64,000 bases of DNA from Setophaga petechia (GCA_024362935.1 JANCRA010000019.1:1270001-1334000), one strand, 5' to 3'. Counted from the stretch's first letter, positions 11,804-26,106 are shown. Notes: generated by a model from the sequence alone, not told the origin. Program-made: numbers and translations.

Positions 11804-14067
11804 TTTCCAGTGCATGGCCTTTTGTGACTGAATTAAAGACAGAGTGGGACGGTGAAATAGCTTTATTGTAAATTGAAGTCAATAAGGACACCAGACAGGC
11901 CTTGCTGTCCCTGAATACATCATAAAAATAACATGCATGAACGGTGAAACTCTATTTTGGTTCAAAAGAACCATTAACTAGCAATGACCTATATTCACTT
12001 TATTTCTTAGTATAATTTGGATGACCTTCCATACTTGTCAGCCAGGACCCAGCTGGATTTTCTGCCAATGCCTTAGGGAATGACAGGTCTGAGTGGTCTT
12101 CATAATCTATTCATCCTAATCCAATCTACTGATATGAAAAAGGGCTGTTAATTAATACAAGCAGTCCAAACAGTTCATGAACTGGACATTTATCCCCTTG
12201 GAAAATATTTGCAATAATATTCACAAGGAGATATATTCAACATGGAAGAGTATAGTTGCAAGGTAATTGTGGAATTTATATAGTATTAATTTTAATAAAA
12301 AGTATATTCCCCCAAGTTTATGTCAAAAGAATATAGAACTACTTTGTAGTTGGGAGCTTGAAAGGAAGGTCAGTGGGCAGAAGCCTATGAGTATGGCTGG
12401 GTCCTGCAATCTTTGATGGCCTGCTATTCCACATCAAGTAGCTGAAAGGAGGAAGAGTTAAGGCTGTCTGAAAAGCAGAGTTTGTTGTTGTTGAGTTTCT
12501 GCAGACACTGCTGGTAAGTGTGCAACAGCTGGACTGGACTGCCATAGGGAAGGATGCAGCCTCCTGGGTACACAGTAGACAGCAGAACTGGGGGATTTAA
12601 AGAATGGCTTTGGTCCTTGAACAGCTCCTGAAAGCGGATTTTAAGACCTAATGAGGTCCCTGTGGTCTGTGTAATGAAGCTGACTGTCCATGATAGTCCC
12701 CTCTAGACCAAGCTTCTTCCTTGGAGACAAAGTTATGGAGGTGCATTTTACTCTTCTGTTTTGTAGGTCACAGGGGTACCAGTAACTAGGATCAGATTCC
12801 CACCTAAAAGATATTGTTGAAACAGTTCTGTTGAGCATAAAATTAAGAAGGAAAAACACTACAAGGCATGAAAGCCTCTTAGGAATAGAGAGCAATCAAG
12901 AATATCATTATAAATTTAAATAAATTATGCTGCAAACCTTATTTCTCAAATTACTCTCTGCCAAGGTCTTTAAAAAATATCTGTAGTAAACTAGCTTTAT
13001 TTCTGTCTTACCTTGATCTTGATTCATCCAGACTGTTTTTATTCAAGTCTCCATTTCAGGAAAATATTAAGACAAAGGCCTTCTGGAAGAGGAATTCAGA
13101 ACTGCCCTCATGACAGTGGTGATATCATCACCTTTAGCATGGCTTGGCTAGACTTATCCATTGTTCTTGTCTGTGTGTTGGAAGCGTGGGGTTCCAGAGA
13201 GCCTTATGGCCATTGTGGGGATAAAAAATTTCCTGATGTAATTCCTGGAAAAATCCTGGCAGCAAGAAGCTGTCCAACCCCTGAGTAATCCTATTCAAGT
13301 CTGACAGGGTCTGGCAGTGCAAAACTTGACTGTTTTGAAGTTCCTGTTCCCTGAGAGGCTTATTAATATTTTGTGCCCGATCAAACATTTACTTAGTAGA
13401 GTTTTGATGTGATACAGAAAAATTTGGGCCATTCCATTTTTTAAATCTGAGAAATTCTCATTAGAAACCAAAATTGTGAACAAGTTTGTGAAAATATTCT
13501 ACTGCATATCTCGGTATTTTCCAATTTAACAAATGTTTACATGCTGCTAGCATAGATTGAGTAATTTCCCTTGTATTTACATTTTAAAACTTGCTTAAAA
13601 TTTTAGGGAAGAAATTTAGGAAGTCTGCCATAGCCATCTGGACCCCCTTAAATAATATGTATGACTTGCCTGGTTTACCCTATGGCAGCTTTGAATTTGC
13701 TCAGCAGAGACTTAGCAGTATGTGTGGTATGTCACATAGCTGTCAGAGCAGAGAAACTAAAAGCAAGACAGCAGGTAAAGTGAAAAGGTTTGCAAAAAAG
13801 CACTCTAGACTATTTTTTTTCCTGGATTACTTTGTTGCTTCTGTGATTTGAAGTTTTGAACGCCTCACAAAGTAGTTTATGAGTTCATAAAGTTCATAAA
13901 GGCAGTGAGTGCCCAGAAGTACTGTGTTTCTTGCAGTGTAAGCTTACTTGCCACTTGGAAAGATGTTTGAGCTAATGCAAAATCTTCCTAGGTTAAGAGA
14001 ACGTTACGTTGTTTAAGCACAATAAATTCAATTGACATATGTGTGTATGTATGATTGTAAGCACACA
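11804..14067. other. Non-coding stretch with a somewhat GC-richer part
   Basis: Around 12340-12900 the base composition is richer than the surroundings and two minus-strand open frames (68 and 84 codons) lie end to end. The 84-codon frame begins with a hydrophobic N-terminal stretch resembling a signal peptide, but nothing else is recognisable. It may be an old, eroded insertion. The remainder shows nothing distinctive. Confidence 0.6.
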
Positions 14068-14094
14068 TGTGTGTGTGTGTGTGTGTGTGTGTGT
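14068..14094 (+). repeat. (TG)n microsatellite
   Basis: About thirteen uninterrupted TG units, flanked on the left by a diverged TG/TA-rich stretch from about 14036. Confidence 0.95.
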
Positions 14095-17000
14095 AGGTAT
14101 TATACATTTAAATTGGATTTTCCTCTTGCCTTCTCTGAGTTTCTTTATTTACAGTATTTCAGTCTTGGCTCAGTTACTGATCCATTTTTACATCTTAGGT
14201 AATATTTTAAAAAATGCCATTGTACGCAAGGAAGTAAATGAGATTCAGACTCTGAAGGCAATTTAGGTGCTTTTGAAAAAGGGATCAAAGTTTCCTTGTC
14301 ATTTGGATGCAGAAAAATTTTTACTTTCTGTGATTATAAGCAATTTATTATTAGTATCACAGTAACATAGAGGAGGCTAGTCATGTGAACAGAACCCCAT
14401 TGTGCTAGGTTTTGAATAAACATATTCTAAATAGACAGCCTTTGACTCAGACAATTTAGGAATTACTTTTTCCCCCTCTGTCTGCCCCTCTCTTTTCTTT
14501 TTTTATTAGTTGTTTTTAAGTAGAATACAAGTAATGTTAAGTTTTAAATCTATGATATTTGAGTAGTTTGGAGGGAAAAAAATGAATTCACTCATCCATA
14601 GTTTTTAGTAAGGAAAAAGAACTAAGTTTCAAAAATGCTAAAAATTCTGATGCTAAAAATTCCACTTGTTAGTAGAATAATTTATTAGATTTTCACGTGT
14701 TGTACATTAACACAGATGTCTACTGATTTACAGGAGTGGGGTTGTGTTCATTTGTTTCACACCCACTTGGCCTCCAGAAACACTTAAAGAATTCTGGCTG
14801 GATGACTGTGGTCAATGTTTTTTGCTTGTGTAGATATGTACACTTGTCAGCAAGGTAAAAGAACTTTTGCCTCTTGTTCTCTTTACATGACCAGTCTAAA
14901 AGCCAACACAACTCTGATACATTGTCACGAAATGTTTCTCAGCAACTGCAAAAACAGAGTGGTGTTTTCTTCCCTGAACTGTGCTTTGATTCGTGAAAAA
15001 GAAGCCACTGATGTCAGAAAGTCTGAGGTAACTCCTGAGGAGATGGATGTACGTCTATGGTCAGACACTCCTTCCAAACTGACTAGTAAATGTGTGCTGT
15101 GGTGTGCTCAGGTTCTCAGCATCTGCCATCCAGAGCACCAGAACTCCTCCATTCTGCAAATTTCTGAATTCTTCATCACTGAAACCACTGTGTGTGGAGG
15201 CTGGTATTTTCCCTGATTGTCTCAGTAAGTGAAGATGGAAAATGTCTGGGATATTTATCTGACCACAAAAACTCAGGAATTTTCCCTGGAAATGAAAATA
15301 CTAGAATTTGTTCTTTCATATCCTTAAAACTGTAGAATACTGAGATGGCTGTGTAGAACCTAATTTTGTTGTATTAAACATATGAGATCTCAATTTATTA
15401 TTTAGCTTTAATGTTGAGAAAATAATGAATGACTTTTTTTGTTGTTGCATATGCGAGTTTTGCAAATTTATTAAAATATTTGTAAAGGAATTACCAACAG
15501 TAACTGAAGTAACTGCTTGGGAAAGGAGTTTAATATATACTAACTAACATTTAGTGGGGCTTTTTTGTTTGGGTTTGGTGAGATTTTTGTGGGGGATGGA
15601 GCAAATGGGAATTTTTGTTGTTCTTTAACCTGGAGCTGCCTGTGAGCTAACTGGATCATGCAGCTAGCTCACGTCTGACTTAAAAAGTACTGAAATATAA
15701 GGTTTCAAAAGAATTTTGTTAGATTTGCAAATGCAAACGAGAAAATAGAAGTATATTCATAAATTGAGTCCCTTCTTAATTTTTAAATTTACTCCCTTCT
15801 TTCATCTCCCATACTTTTTACCACTCCCTAGATATTGATTATTGACAAAATCCCTAATTTGCATGATATTCAGATTTTTTAGCTGCTAATTATTGAAAAT
15901 TAGCCATTTACTAAGTAGTTTTAAAATAGCTCAAGCAATTTCAAGCTCTGGGGCTTTTTTTTTTTTTATGACTGAGACAGAAACGCCTTCACAGAATTAC
16001 TCATGTACAGAGAAACCAGCTAACCAATAGAAAACAGTACTATCAATGATTAGTAAAAGTGTCCTGAAAATCAATGCACTGTAGGGATTTGAAATGTTAG
16101 TGATTTCACAAGTGTTTCAAGATTCATCTACCAATCTCAGCTACACCTTAGCACTAAAGTAAATTCATTTGGTAGGAATCAGTTAAGTGTTCTATATTTT
16201 TTTAAATTACAAGAGCCTCCTTGCTGAAAAAGCCCTGTATCTGCAATCAAACGTTCCACAGACTTGGCCATATCCACACGCTCAAACACAAAGGGAGCAA
16301 TTACTGCATATGATGATCTCTCTCTGCTCCTTATAGAAGATATAGGTGGAGCATTGGGGAACCATCTACACCTAGTTAATCTGCAGCCCCTGTCTTGGCA
16401 ATACTTACAGCAATTACTGTGCTCACTAAAATTTGTCAACTTATTTCAGTGCAATATGGAGCTCTGGTTCTTCCTGCCCAATAATATTGCAGCAAGATCC
16501 CCTTCCTGCAGCACAGGCAGGCTACAAAGCACTGGGAAAAAGCAGCTGGTGCAGGCCCAACTGAGTTGCTGGTTCATGAGTGCTATTGCACTGGAATTTT
16601 CCAAAATCCTACTTATGTCATTTATCTCACCAGACTGATGCTTTAAACCAGGATGTTTTTAAAAAGACCATTCATATGTGAAAAGTTCACTTTTACTTTT
16701 GTGCCTTACTCTGGCATTTTATATGGAATTCGTGAATCTGTTTCCTTTGCTTCTTTTCTTCGGTATGCTGTTCATTCAAACTAAAAGTTTATAACTCCTA
16801 CAAGAACAAAACAGCTTTTTATTTTGGGAGATGGAGAGATGTTTGGTTTGCAAATGAAATAAGAAAAATAAATTGAGATTTTCCTGTGTACTTGAAAGTA
16901 TTCCTTTGTCAGAAAATCCATTTCTCTTTCCAATCTATTTCTCTTTGAAGAAGAGTTCTTTGTCTGACCTTTGCAGCTTCTGACCTCATTTTACCTAATT

Positions 17001-17514
17001 TTAATATGTGTCTGTACATGTATATTCAATGCTCAAAGATAGAATACTGGTACTTTTCTCATCTTTGTGCTAGATGAATAGATGAACAGATCACATGCCA
17101 AGGATTTTCTTCTCCCTACTATGACAGCTGTGAATATGTATACACACACAGAGAATTCCATCTAAGTCTCTTGTTTCTGAAAATGTTTAAACAATAAATA
17201 AAACCATAAACCAAATAAAAAACATAAAAGACACAAAAGCACTTATAGGCTGGAAAGGTGACATAAGTAGCTGAGAAATCTTTAATCTCCTGTTAACTCA
17301 GGTATGTTTTATTGGTCAGACACAGTTAGCTAAGAGCATTTTCAAATACAGATATGCAAGCTGTGTTCTACCTTGCTTTTTCTATGATTTTTATATTCTT
17401 GACACAAACATCTGTTAATAGAACCAGTCATAAGTATGAATGAATTGTAAAAGGCTGATAAGCTTTTTAAGATCATGTCTATTTTAGTAAAGAAAGTGAA
17501 TGCTGCATCTTGGG
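14095..17514. other. Unique AT-rich DNA, no gene seen
   Basis: It holds a 15-bp period tandem duplication near 14635-14663 (ATGCTAAAAATTC twice). Two of the longer chance frames in the window lie here: 133 codons at 14815-15216 and 124 codons at 16264-16638, both on the + strand. Neither has a recognisable domain. Confidence 0.65.
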
Positions 17515-17720
17515 TTTTGCTTAGTTAATCGCATTACTTCCTAAAATAATTCCTCATGACTGCCCAGAATTAAATCTAATAGGAACAGCAAATGCCAGTT
17601 CAGTCTCACTTAATCTGATCCTAATCTGATGGTAGACATAGTGACTTGCTTCAGCATGACCTTCATGTGTTTCTTTGTTCTTAATTGGCTAATTGTGTTT
17701 ACTTGATCAAAAAATATTAT
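17515..17720. promoter_or_regulatory. Possible conserved non-coding element
   Basis: This is unique sequence with several AT-rich homeodomain-like cores (for example TTAATTGGCTAATTG near 17680-17695) and no repeat signature. It resembles vertebrate enhancer-like sequence. The call rests on appearance only. Confidence 0.2.
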
Positions 17721-20700
17721 ACAAAATCTGGAACACGACAGTGAACCTTAATGGTTTTAAGCTTTATTATTGCAGAATTGGAGTTTTCACAGCGAAGCAA
17801 CAAAGAAAGATCTGAACTATGTTAGTTGTGTTTTTGCAAAACTGCAGAGGAAAGAGTTGGAGGGGCATCAATGATGAAACTGGCTCTGATACTTGCTGAG
17901 AGCCAAGACAGTTCAACTTTTTTTTTTGAAGGCACTGTTTTTGTTCCTAGGTGTCCTTTCAGAGAGCCTTTCTTAAAACTTTTTTTATGAAAGAGAAAGT
18001 GAAGAGAGAGAGATTTAACACCTTTTCAATGGGAAAGATCCATGTAACCTAATGAAAAGCTACAAAGTTTTTAACTTTTATTTTCATGTTATATTAATAT
18101 AGTTTTCAAATCTGAATGAGTCAATTGGCTAAATATGGGGTTAATTAGCATTATTTGAAATTGACCACATGTATTAGAAGAAACAAAAATACAGCAAGGA
18201 ACTCCAATATGTAAAAAAAATTAGTGGAAGATATGGAAAAAAAGTCAGACCTATCTGGAACCTAGCATATAAATTTTATTTTCTAAATCTTAAATAATCA
18301 TATTTCATATGCCTTTTTAATTTATTAGATTTTCACATACTGATATTCTAGTGACATTACAAATAATTTTTTAATCTGAAAATGTTATCTGATTTTTTCC
18401 CTGAATTTGCATTCATAGATTTGTTAATTTTACCATTATTTCCTTTTCAATATTGATCTGGATATTCTTAAAGCAATTTGAAATTGGAGTTGCTGTTGCA
18501 TCTAATGTTTTTCCCAGCAATATTTCTTAATGTTTAAGAGGAAAAATAATATAGCAAATGATATAAAAAAAATCTTTAATTTTGGGTGGAAAAATTTCCG
18601 CTTTCTTCCCTTACATATTTATCTTGGGAATTTAGTAGCTAAAACTGATAAAAAACTGGTAAAATGCATTTGAACATGTGAAGACTGATTTATTGTAAGA
18701 GCTCTTCATTAACAAGGAAGGCAATAAGTATTTTTGAGTGGCTTTAGAGACATTCATGCAGCTTCTATGATCTATGGGTAATACAGATAAAATCAGACCT
18801 GTATTTTTTTTTAACTAATTTCAGGGTCTTGTCTCAGCAAAAATGATATTAATACTGATGCCAATCTTGACTTGTTATCAAAATCCATTTGATTTTTTTT
18901 TACAAGACTTTTACAGCTTAGTGATCGCTTTAGATCTAATTAGTCGTCACTTCTTGCTTCTAAAATTTACATGCACAAGAGCTTATTTCCAGAAGTGTGA
19001 AAGACTATTTAATCAAGAAAAAAGCCCCAACAAACAAACAATCAAGCAGCAAAACAACGACAACAACAAAATAACTGAGAAGATTTAGTTGTTGTCTGAT
19101 GTGGTCAATATGACCTGATGGAAAAGTGTATCGAATTAGGTCCTCAAAGAAGCCAGAATCTGCATTGTTTTCCTAAAGAAGTTTTAGGACAAAGCTGTTC
19201 AAGTGAAATCATAACAAGCAAACTAGATAGTGCTGTGTAATCCTTGGTGTCAAACCTGTCACCTAAATAATCAACATTCTCCTCCAGGATCACTTCATTC
19301 TCTGTCAATATCCCAGTTTGCCTTGCCCATATCTTGATCCCTCCCCCCAACAGTTAGAAGTTAACAGGGTGAGACACGGAAAAGAAACCATGGGAGGAGG
19401 GAGGAGCAGTGTGCTTCTCTTTAAAATTGAGGAGATTATTGTAGGATTATTGCCGATATTTATTGCAGGAGGTACTTGATGACATGGTGCACAGCATTCT
19501 CTGTGTCACATTTGCTGTGTTTCACAGGTTTTCTGTGTACTTAATTTTTTTCTGGATCACTTGAATTAATAATGTTCTGAGTGTAACTGGGTAGCTCCCA
19601 TAGCCATGCAACCCTGCCTGGACAGGAGAGGCTGTAGTAACTTTTAGTTTCAGTGGAAGCTCTTTTCAGTTTTCTAGTGAATTTTGAAAGTAACATTCTT
19701 GGTGGCTCTAATTTGTAAGATAAATCAGTCTTTTTTTTTTTTTTAATGTTAAAGCAAATGGTAATCCAGACTCGAAAGAACTGCAAACTGAGAAAATAAA
19801 AAAGTGAAAGTACAATCTCTCTAGTGTCACCATAAGAAGTTGAAAAATGGTTGGGACTTATGTGCCCATACTTAGCTTTTGTTTGGTACTGTGGCAGTGT
19901 AGAGGGCCAGTATGATCAACTCTAAAGGGTACTAAATGTCAGCCCATAAGTGTGACTTGACTATAGGATGTACTTGCTTCCAGTCTCCATCTCAAAGACT
20001 TTCATCCTTAACCTTTAGCCTATGAGTCAGAAATCTCCATGTCAGCAGGGGATTTAGATATATAATCCCCATCTTCCAAAGCCTCCATAATTTGTACCTG
20101 TGGGCCAAAAGGTAAGGAGAATTTTGTGAGAAAAAACTGCTGCTATTTTTTAATAAAAGGTGGAGATTCCATATCCTATCAGGTCTTCCATACAGCTCTC
20201 AAATGGCAATTCTTCCTTCTGACTAAGAGGCCATGTCAGGGTTGGATGGCACACTGGAGGAACAGCTGGGGGATCAGAGGTATAAAATTACCCTCTTTGT
20301 CCTCCATAGGGTGAGCAGGGAGCCACCAGGCAGCACTCCAAAAATCAAAAGTATGGGGAGTTGTTTGAAGAGCTGAAAGTAATGTTCAATTTTTAACTTT
20401 TTTTCCCCTAAGACAGATTTACTGGTAAATATGGCTCTAGGCTGACTAATAAATGGTTATCTATGTGCTGGTTTTCAACCACACATACCCTAAACAAGAG
20501 TTCAATTACTCTGGAATGCATAAAGAATTCTTTAAAAGGAAAGTTATTTTCCTTTTTCTACAGGATTCATCTGACTAATATAATGCATCAGAAGAATAAT
20601 TAGTGTTTCAGGTGAATTAAAGTTGTTGTTGTGCTTAAGTTTTTTCCTTCCTCATTTTTCTTTTTATGGACATATTTCTCCCACAGAAAATTGTTAACAA

Positions 20701-20994
20701 TGTATTTTACCTTAATCATGTTTTTCTACAAATTTTATGAAGTGCTATTTCACTCACTTTTTTAAAATTAGAAAATTACCATAGAAACTGTTTCTCGTTT
20801 TAAAAAAGACATCAGTATGGTAAGGAAAATGTAAAAATAATGTCCACCGTTCAACTCAAGAAAACACATTTATGTTCCATTATTTACCTAACTAATTTTG
20901 CTTCCTATTAAAAATAAATGTTTTGCTAGTAGTTCATCTTGGTAGCCTCATTTAGTTTACATTATAGCAAGGAAGCAGCTTGTGGCAGTAAACC
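17721..20994. other. Unique AT-rich DNA, no gene seen
   Basis: Very AT-rich between about 18050 and 18700, with several poly-T runs. No open frame longer than about 81 codons and no repeat family recognised. Confidence 0.7.
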
Positions 20995-21165
20995 GTGAAT
21001 CTCAAATGACAGCACCCTGAAGTGACCTTCAGAGGTCCTCTGCTCCAAACCCCCCAGATCAAGCAGGGCCAGCTAGACTCAATTACCCAGTACTGAGCCT
21101 CTCCAGTGGTGTAGACTCAAAAATGTCCTTGGGCAACATGCTTGAGGGCTTTGTCACACAACAAT
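20995..21165 (-). mobile_element. CR1 LINE fragment (minus strand)
   Basis: The + strand reads as the complement of a CR1 3' region: a 'gaccttcagaggtcctctg' block, then a 'caaaccccccagatcaagcagg' block, then sequence ending in GCTTTGTCAC. This order matches antisense avian CR1 tails. The copy is truncated and diverged, and its outermost 3' octamer repeats are missing. Confidence 0.75.
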
Positions 21166-24100
21166 GAAAAAACCCACAACATTCTCATGAGGTAAAGTGG
21201 TATTTTGAAAGAGAGATCATTAAGATCAAGACTAAACACCCATCTGTGGATATTTTAGAATGTTCTGCATCTTCATTTCTTGTATAGCTCAACAGAAGCT
21301 GATGGAGTTGATATATATTCAAAACCTTAGAAAAGCTCTTCTTTGCATATCAGAACCTTTGTGTTTTGCACCCTTGTTTGTGTCCACTTAAGGAGCCCAG
21401 TATCACAGGTACTCCAATTTGTGTCCTCCAGGCATGCAGGTACCTTATTCTGATCATGCAAAATTGAAAGCCAGGATGCATCTAATTTGAAAATATAGCT
21501 TTTTGAATCAGAGTAAGTGTTTAATATATTAAAAGTTCATCAACTCTGTGATCTTTTCTGCACTGGTGGCACAACAATTATTTTTTTGAGAAACAGCATG
21601 AGATGTCATAAGCACAGGGTTATGACTTCCCTAAGCTGAAGGAAAAGTTGATTTGTGAGGGAGAAAGCTATTCAAACACCAACATCTTTAATAATAGCAA
21701 GAGGAATAAAGAATGCTGCTATCTAAGGAGATTGTTCTTATATGAATGTATTTAGGTTGTGGGGGTGTTTTTAATGCACTCAGTATGAAAGGCTTCTTCA
21801 TAGAAAATTCAAGGAATTTCTTTTGTTTCTTCTTTTTTCTTAATTTTAATTTTTAAGGAATTCTGTTGTGCTGTTCCATTTTTACTATTAATAGAAATTG
21901 AAGACAAAAAGGGAAGATAACTGATTTTATATAGCCCACATTAGTCATCGTGTGTTTGGAATAATGTAACATTGACATCATTCACTAATTCTGAGCAAAA
22001 TAATATACTTTGAACCCAAAAACTAAAGGCCAAATCCCAGGATTTCTAGACAGAGCTGTGAGTTATGGTTGTGAGTTATGGTTCCTTTGAACAAGGACTA
22101 AAACAAGGCAATCTATTCATGGCAAATACTTTATTTGGTTTTTTTAATTCAGATTTTATATGTGAATTTTTTTTTCACAGGATGAGATTTTTGCCTCTTA
22201 ATTGGCATGTTCAAGTTTGTGTGGGGAAAAAAAACCCCAGAAAACAAAAAAGCATTTTACATCAAGATGTTTTAGCCTTTTATTCCAAAATGGTTTCCTT
22301 CAGCTACTTAATGTTTATTTTTGTCAGCAAGAACATGAAGGCACCGAAAATCATTAGGCAGAGTACTCTCTGTAGGCAGAAGAGTAGAAGGGAATTTTAG
22401 CTGCTCCATTGACTGATAAGGTGGATTCTCTCATGCCTGCCTGCACACCTCAGGGATTGCATCTGGGTTGCCCTTACCCTGCTGCACGGTGGACTCAGCC
22501 AGTGCTAAAGGAGGGGAGAGGAACCACACAGCTGAATAAGTACAGTCTTTGATGGAAATAAGCATTTCCACTTCATTGTTTTCATCTATTTTTTTTTTCC
22601 GTCTCTCTTTTCACTCGGTTTCTTGAAAATCAGCTGATTTCTTGGACTTATTTTTGGCAAGATAGGATTTGAGGAGAGATTTACTCAAAGGTTTGAAGGA
22701 GAAAAGAGTTTAGCTGATAGACAAAGGCTGACATGGCTGAAGTAAAAGGAATGCTTGCATTATGTTGACAGAGAAGCAAAAAAGGCTAGTATATGCATGG
22801 AGCTGAGAGGGTGGTACATTTCCTTTTGGAGAGAACAATGTTCATAAGCAAGGAAAATCTAGAGCTGAAAACTGAATGTGGTATACATGACAATATATTA
22901 TAAGTAATAATACAAATTTATAATCTTTATTACAAATGAAAATATAAATATACCATTAAAATGTCTTTCATATATATTTTTAATAGAAACATTTTTTAAT
23001 ATTTCTTATAAAATTCCAGAACAAAAGTTAGTTATATTCAGTGGTCAAAATAGAAAGCTACAAGTCCCCCCCCACCTCATTGAGAACTATTCATCAATGT
23101 CCAAAAAGTGTCAGTATCTGTGATTATGGTCTTGAGAAGTGCTGGGAAATCATCATGTATCAGCCAATTTTGATCCACGGTTATATTGCCTTCAGTTATA
23201 AACTAAAGAATTTCTTTTTCCAGCTGCAGGAAGGAACTTACCATGAAGCAGTTGCTATTATAAAATTTTCATTTGAATTTCTGAATTTTTGCTGCTCCCA
23301 TTTTAGCACACAGCCTTTGGATAACATTTGGATAATCAATCCTTTGGCTGCTTATCTAAACCACACCCAATGTGTTGAGATTTGCCCTTCATCATTGATG
23401 TAAATTTGTTTTATTAGTCACATCGGTTAGAGTACTTTTAATTATCATCATTATTCAGTAATAACCTCATGTCTGACAAGAAAAAGGATACCAATGGATA
23501 TTGAACCTCTTATCCAAGAATAGGAAGGTTATTGAGTGAGATCTATTTTGGGAGGAGGAAAAGAGCAGATAAAAGGCAATATTCAAAGCCCTTCCTAATA
23601 GATTTATAGCTTAGCAATAGATTAATAGCTATAAACACATGTGAGGATACTGAATTCTGATACTACTTTCCTGGTTTTGGATACTATTTAAATGTGCATA
23701 TTTATAAAAACTTTAAAAAGAATACAGGCTTTTTAAAGTCGCACCTCCAGTACTTCTGAACTTTCACTTGAGGCACTTGATTAAAAATAAAACATTTACC
23801 GAGGACAAGCTTTCTCCATGGGAGTACAATGATAGAATCGACAAAACCAATTTCACTCTAATTTGAGAATGCAGTGGTAATACCTCTCTGCAGATCCTGA
23901 TCTGTCTCACCTTGTACCCTGCTGTGTTAGGGATGGGGAAAGTATCTGTTTGAGCACATGTCTAATGGTCTTGAATGGCGTAGGACTGAAATCTATCCTG
24001 GTAATGGAACTTCATAAAAGGCTCTATGGTCTTTGAACCTGGCACTTTTCCAAGGCAGAGGGGCACTGTTGTGGCTTGCTTGTCATTTCTGTGCACTAAA

Positions 24101-24597
24101 TAAAAATGAAATCAAACCCCAGAGTAGCTCCTTCCCAGATCACCTTTGAAAATCACAGAGGCCTACTAGCAGGGAGCAGCATTGGAGGAAATTGGAGGCC
24201 AGAGGGTTTATTCCAAATATACTGCAGAGCTCCCACGGGAAGTAGAAGAGAGCAGCTGAACTACCACAGGGCATAACAGAACAGTCAGTAGGAAGGAGAG
24301 TGTTCAAGCTACTAATGCTAGAGGTGACCAAATTAGTGTCCATAGGTTTGTATGTGATGAATTTCCCTTCTGTTTGTGAATCATAACGTAATGGACTGCC
24401 AGGGGTTGGTGTTTCTTGCTCTACACAACACACAAATTTGTGCAGCTAAAAAGGAATGAAGTCCAGTGTAAGTATGTGCATTGAAAAGGGTATAAATTTT
24501 TGCCATTTTTTTCTACTTCAGAGAGGTTTTAAATAACAGAAAAGGCAAACTCTTCCCAACATGGCACATTGCAACAACAATGCTTTTCCCTTCCTAG
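21166..24597. other. Unique AT-rich DNA, no gene seen
   Basis: It contains a perfect 13-bp tandem duplication (GTGAGTTATGGTT, 22058-22083). An AT-rich patch spans 22880-23030. Open frames of 111 codons (22065-22400) and 120 codons (23041-23403) lack recognisable protein features. Nothing else stands out. Confidence 0.65.
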
Positions 24598-24861
24598 GCA
24601 GTGAAGTTCCAGTCCTGCTACCACTGGTTCAAGTGGAATGAACCGTCCTCTGAAGCTGATCTTGCGTCACAGTGGCCTTCACCATCCCACCATGCAAAAC
24701 AAGAGGAACTCAGCACCTCATCTGAACACATGCCTCCCTCTCCCACTTTTACAGGCGTCTCCCTGGACTTCAGGAACTTTTTGATACTTTCGAATGGCAA
24801 AGCTGGACTACACCAAATGCTTTACAGTGTTTTTAGACAGCTAAGCCAAGCAAACCTTAAG
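24598..24861 (+). CDS. Candidate internal coding exon, unidentified
   Basis: This segment is 264 bases, exactly 88 codons, and open throughout in one frame. It is preceded by a pyrimidine-rich acceptor (CTTTTCCCTTCCTAG) and followed by a good donor (AAG then GTGAGG). It is richer in G and C than its neighbours. The predicted peptide starts AVKFQSCYHWFKWN, has a Ser/Pro/His-rich middle and ends RQLSQANLK. I do not recognise it. An 88-codon open stretch between two plausible splice sites can arise by chance in 64 kb, and no neighbouring exon was found, so this may be a false exon or an exon of a non-coding RNA. Confidence 0.2.
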
Positions 24862-26106
24862 GTGAGGGTCCAGGAAGCAGAATGCTATCATCAGTCCTGT
24901 ACATTTGGTTAGTCAGAACTAAATGTTAAATCCTCCATTGCTGCAGATCATAGGGATCATGGATAGTCATGGATCATCACCAGACTACCCCAACCACTCA
25001 GAAAATAAGTTTCTTCCATGCTGCTCTTTATCTCTTTTTCATATAAACTGGCAAGTCTGTGTGGACAGTTACCGCATTCAGGGAACCTATTAATTGAAAA
25101 TGACAACTTCAGGGATAAAAAACCAGGTACATTTCAGTCCAAATGGGAAAAATACTGGTTTTAGTTTTGAAAAGTTACCCATTTAAAATAACTGAAGTGA
25201 TTATTAAAAAAAAATAACCGCCATTTCTTAAATATTAAAAACTTGAATAGTTGAGTTACATATTTTATTTAGGTTAAAACAAAACAATAAAATTTTGGGT
25301 TCTTTTTCCGTTTCTTAAATCAAGAAACAATATACTCAGAAAACTCCAGTATTGATGTAACACCAGGCTCTGTCTGGTGTTAAAAGAGCTCACAGACTGA
25401 ATGTCCCCTCATATGACAAAAGATGGAATTTTATACCTGCTAGCATTAAGTTGACCCTTTAGTACAGATGGAGCTTAATGCTACAGTATCGTGTCAGTGT
25501 TCTTCCTTTCGTCTTGTCTGCATTAATTAAGGAGCCCTTTTGAAGAAAGGAGTGTGGTGCCAATTACCACAAAAAATGTGTGAAATTCTGATTCATACCT
25601 GTGATTCAGGGGACCATACTTATGTTCCGTTTCTTTGAGAGCAAAAAATCAAGGAGAGATTGACGTTTTATTCCCCCTCTCTTCTAGATGGAAGTAAATT
25701 AGTACATTATCCACCTCTCAACTGACTCATAGAATTCTTATTTCAGATCATAATGTTGTGCTCTTTGTGACAGAGACAGGGTTATTTTTTACAGGGCTCT
25801 GTGAAAAAAAAAAAATCATGAGCAAACCTTTAACTGCACTAGGTTTGCCTGCTGTTGCATTTTTTTTAGCATTTTGCAGTACTGACCTTTCTAAACAGAG
25901 TCAGTTATTTGCATGAAAATTAGGACTTGATCCCCATCCCTGAAGTAGTGCATGAAATACTGCTATACCACTGACTTGTGAGCCTACAAGTCTTTTTCTA
26001 AGGCACCGCAGAAAACACCATTACAGAAAGAGACTGGGAGTGGAGAGCAAGTAGTAAATAATGTCAGAAGACTGGTAGAGGAAGAAAACATTAATTTTTA
26101 GCTCAG
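24862..26106. other. Unique DNA, no gene seen
   Basis: No repeat family or supported gene recognised. A-rich patches occur near 25206 and 25806. Confidence 0.7.

Noticed and set aside
14815..15216. 133-codon + strand open frame
   Set aside because: Length is within chance expectation for 64 kb at this base composition, and no domain, signal peptide or splice context is visible.
16179..16638. Overlapping frames on both strands (86 and 124 codons)
   Set aside because: Overlap on opposite strands and lack of any recognised domain suggest a locally stop-poor stretch rather than a gene.
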